Source of the DNA: Treponema sp. | Lineage (GTDB): Bacteria > Spirochaetota > Spirochaetia > Treponematales > Breznakiellaceae | Direction: 5' to 3' | DNA length: 58,205 nt | Assembly: GCA_009784775.1 (NCBI GenBank) | Contig: WQXQ01000002.1 | Coordinates: 1-58,205, forward strand | Shown: one piece after another, positions 56,672-58,205 of the stretch | Layout of the letters: every line of letters starts with the position of its first letter | Position numbering within the stretch: the stretch's first letter is position 1 | Program-made: the position numbers and the translations under genes | Notes under the pieces: generated by a model | Database searches by the model: none | Told to the model about the DNA's origin: nothing | The model's input: the letters and a program-made list of their open reading frames with translations, nothing else

Positions 56672-58205
56672 TTATTCCGTTATTGTTACTACAAAATTGG
56701 TGTTGTAGTATCTGCCGCCATTGACAACCCGTAAACCAATGGTATACTGGGCGCCAACCGTTTTCCCTGCAGCAGAAAAGATATACTCGATTGAGCCAAT
56801 CGGGTAGCTTGCGTCATTAATGCCGTTAACCGACCATCGCTGGTCTGTGTATCCGGTACCGTCTGCGGTGATGGTCAGGGTATGCCCTGCTCCTCTGGAA
56901 AGGCTGATTGAGCCATCACCGGCAAAATCGGTGGTTGCGAGTATGTCCTGCTGATTCACCCAATAGTATGCGAACTGATTCTGGGGAACCGCCTGCAAGG
57001 TTGCGATTTCCGCGCCGGCGCTTGCGTCGCCTGTTTCGTAATTGTCATTGAATACAGAGCGGGCGAAGAAGAAATAGAATGTACCGCTGGAAAGGCCGGT
57101 AAAAACACCATCTGTTTGCCAGCCGGTTTCGGGCGCTTCGTTCGTGGTATTGCGGGCGTATGCAATTGCTTGCCCGGTGGCTTCTGCCAGCGTTGCGTTC
57201 ACCGTGATGCTATTGTGGGTGTGCGCCGTCATGACCGGAACGCTCACTGCTGCGCCATCGGCTTTGGTGATATGTACCGTTAAACCGGAAGGTTGTGTCA
57301 GGGCGTAGTTGTCTGTCTGAGCGCCGCTTAGAGTAATATCAGCTATGGTAACCGCCTTGTTGTTTTCCGCATCGGCAGTTGCGATGGTGCCGGTCGTGGG
57401 AACAACTGCGTTGACTGTATCGCCGGGTTCCACACCAACCAGCGTTCCGCCGCTTATGGCAACCGTGGTATTACCGGGGCTGAACGAGCGATTTGTTGCG
57501 GCAACGCCGGTAATGGTGATGGTTTTTGCGGTAATGGCTGCGGTTGCAAATACCGGCTGGTCAACAGGCGCATTGTAGTTGTCTGCATCTGCGCCGTTAA
57601 TGCCGTAACCCGTGGCCGTTACGCCGATATCGGTTCCCACGTTCATATTGTTAAATGTCACGGTGCCGTTAACACGAGTTACCGTATCGCCGGTTTCAAC
57701 GCCGACCAGTGTCGGCTGGGTGGCGGCTGTGGCGGCTGGCGTGCGATCATAGGGTTTATCGGCCGCTTCGCCGTCGGCTGCCCAAGTCAATGGCTTTCTA
57801 TTGATAGCTGCATTTGTAAAGGGCGGTTGTCCCGATGGCACAATATAGTTGGCTATGCTTGCGCCGATAACGCCGTAGCCGCTTGCGGTTACGCTCACAC
57901 TGGTGTTTGCATTCCTGCTGGTAAACACCACTACGATGTCATCGGTGGTGACGGTCACCGTATCACCGGCAATAACGCCAGCCAGTGTCGGCTGGGTGGT
58001 GACTGTGGTGTTGGTCGTGCGGTCGTAGATTTTATCGGCAACAACACCCTGGGTTGCCCAGGTTAAATCCTTGCGGGCAATGATCAGCGTGCCAACCCTA
58101 ATCGGGTCGGTAACAGCGGGATATAAAGGCGGAACGGTGCCGCCTGCCGTAGTTGCCATGATGTAGTAGGTACCGGCATTGGTTGGCGGTATGGCGCTAT
58201 CATAA
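56672..58205 (-). CDS. YDG/MBG-type repeat surface protein (5' end beyond window)
   Basis: Frame stays open past the ORF-track start to the window end (..YDSAIPPTNAGTYYIMATTAGG..); YDG/MBG-like repeats 'KIYDRTTNTTVTTQPTLAGVIAGDTV', 'KPYDRTPAATAATQPTLVGVETGDTV'. Confidence 0.85.
   Translation of the reverse strand, partial: YDSAIPPTNAGTYYIMATTAGGTVPPLYPAVTDPIRVGTLIIARKDLTWATQGVVADKIYDRTTNTTVTTQPTLAGVIAGDTVTVTTDDIVVVFTSRNANTSVSVTASGYGVIGASIANYIVPSGQPPFTNAAINRKPLTWAADGEAADKPYDRTPAATAATQPTLVGVETGDTVTRVNGTVTFNNMNVGTDIGVTATGYGINGADADNYNAPVDQPVFATAAITAKTITITGVAATNRSFSPGNTTVAISGGTLVGVEPGDTVNAVVPTTGTIATADAENNKAVTIADITLSGAQTDNYALTQPSGLTVHITKADGAAVSVPVMTAHTHNSITVNATLAEATGQAIAYARNTTNEAPETGWQTDGVFTGLSSGTFYFFFARSVFNDNYETGDASAGAEIATLQAVPQNQFAYYWVNQQDILATTDFAGDGSISLSRGAGHTLTITADGTGYTDQRWSVNGINDASYPIGSIEYIFSAAGKTVGAQYTIGLRVVNGGRYYNTNFVVTITE

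Overview
The 58.2 kb window looks like spirochaete chromosome, probably a host-associated Treponema. That is an inference from gene content: fabV/TER inside a fab cluster, mreBCD-mrdA-rodA followed by a TIGR03960-type radical SAM gene, a FIST-MCP, and large families of repeat-rich lipoproteins. Housekeeping blocks are: exopolyphosphatase, a topoisomerase IV/gyrase A-like subunit, hflKC, the rod-shape operon, a type I pullulanase, a minus-strand type II fatty acid synthesis operon (fabH-D-G-F-Z-V), phosphofructokinase, a two-component/HPt/diguanylate cyclase phosphorelay, a 23S rRNA methyltransferase, an ECF sigma/anti-sigma pair, and a soluble chemoreceptor. Accessory blocks are the surface lipoproteins: a degenerate C10-peptidase-like protein, a 1602-aa ASH-like repeat protein, a 901-aa InlB/GG-turn repeat protein, and a partial YDG/MBG-type protein. 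The most unusual signal is a set of short degenerate arrays with about 7-nt units (one has 9-10-nt units). They recur in at least three sequence families and lie inside genes. Some encode lipoprotein signal peptides, one spans the fabF stop / fabZ SD / fabZ start, and two different arrays lie in one radical-SAM gene, one forming a G-run/C-run inverted pair in an interdomain linker. Other notable items: a HigA-like HTH fused to a histone-H1-like Lys/Ala tail, an intrinsic terminator inside the signal-peptide codons of an M23 peptidase, a duplicated stand-alone HPt module, and a C-terminal domain shared by two otherwise unrelated surface proteins. No tRNA, rRNA, CRISPR array or transposase was recognised.
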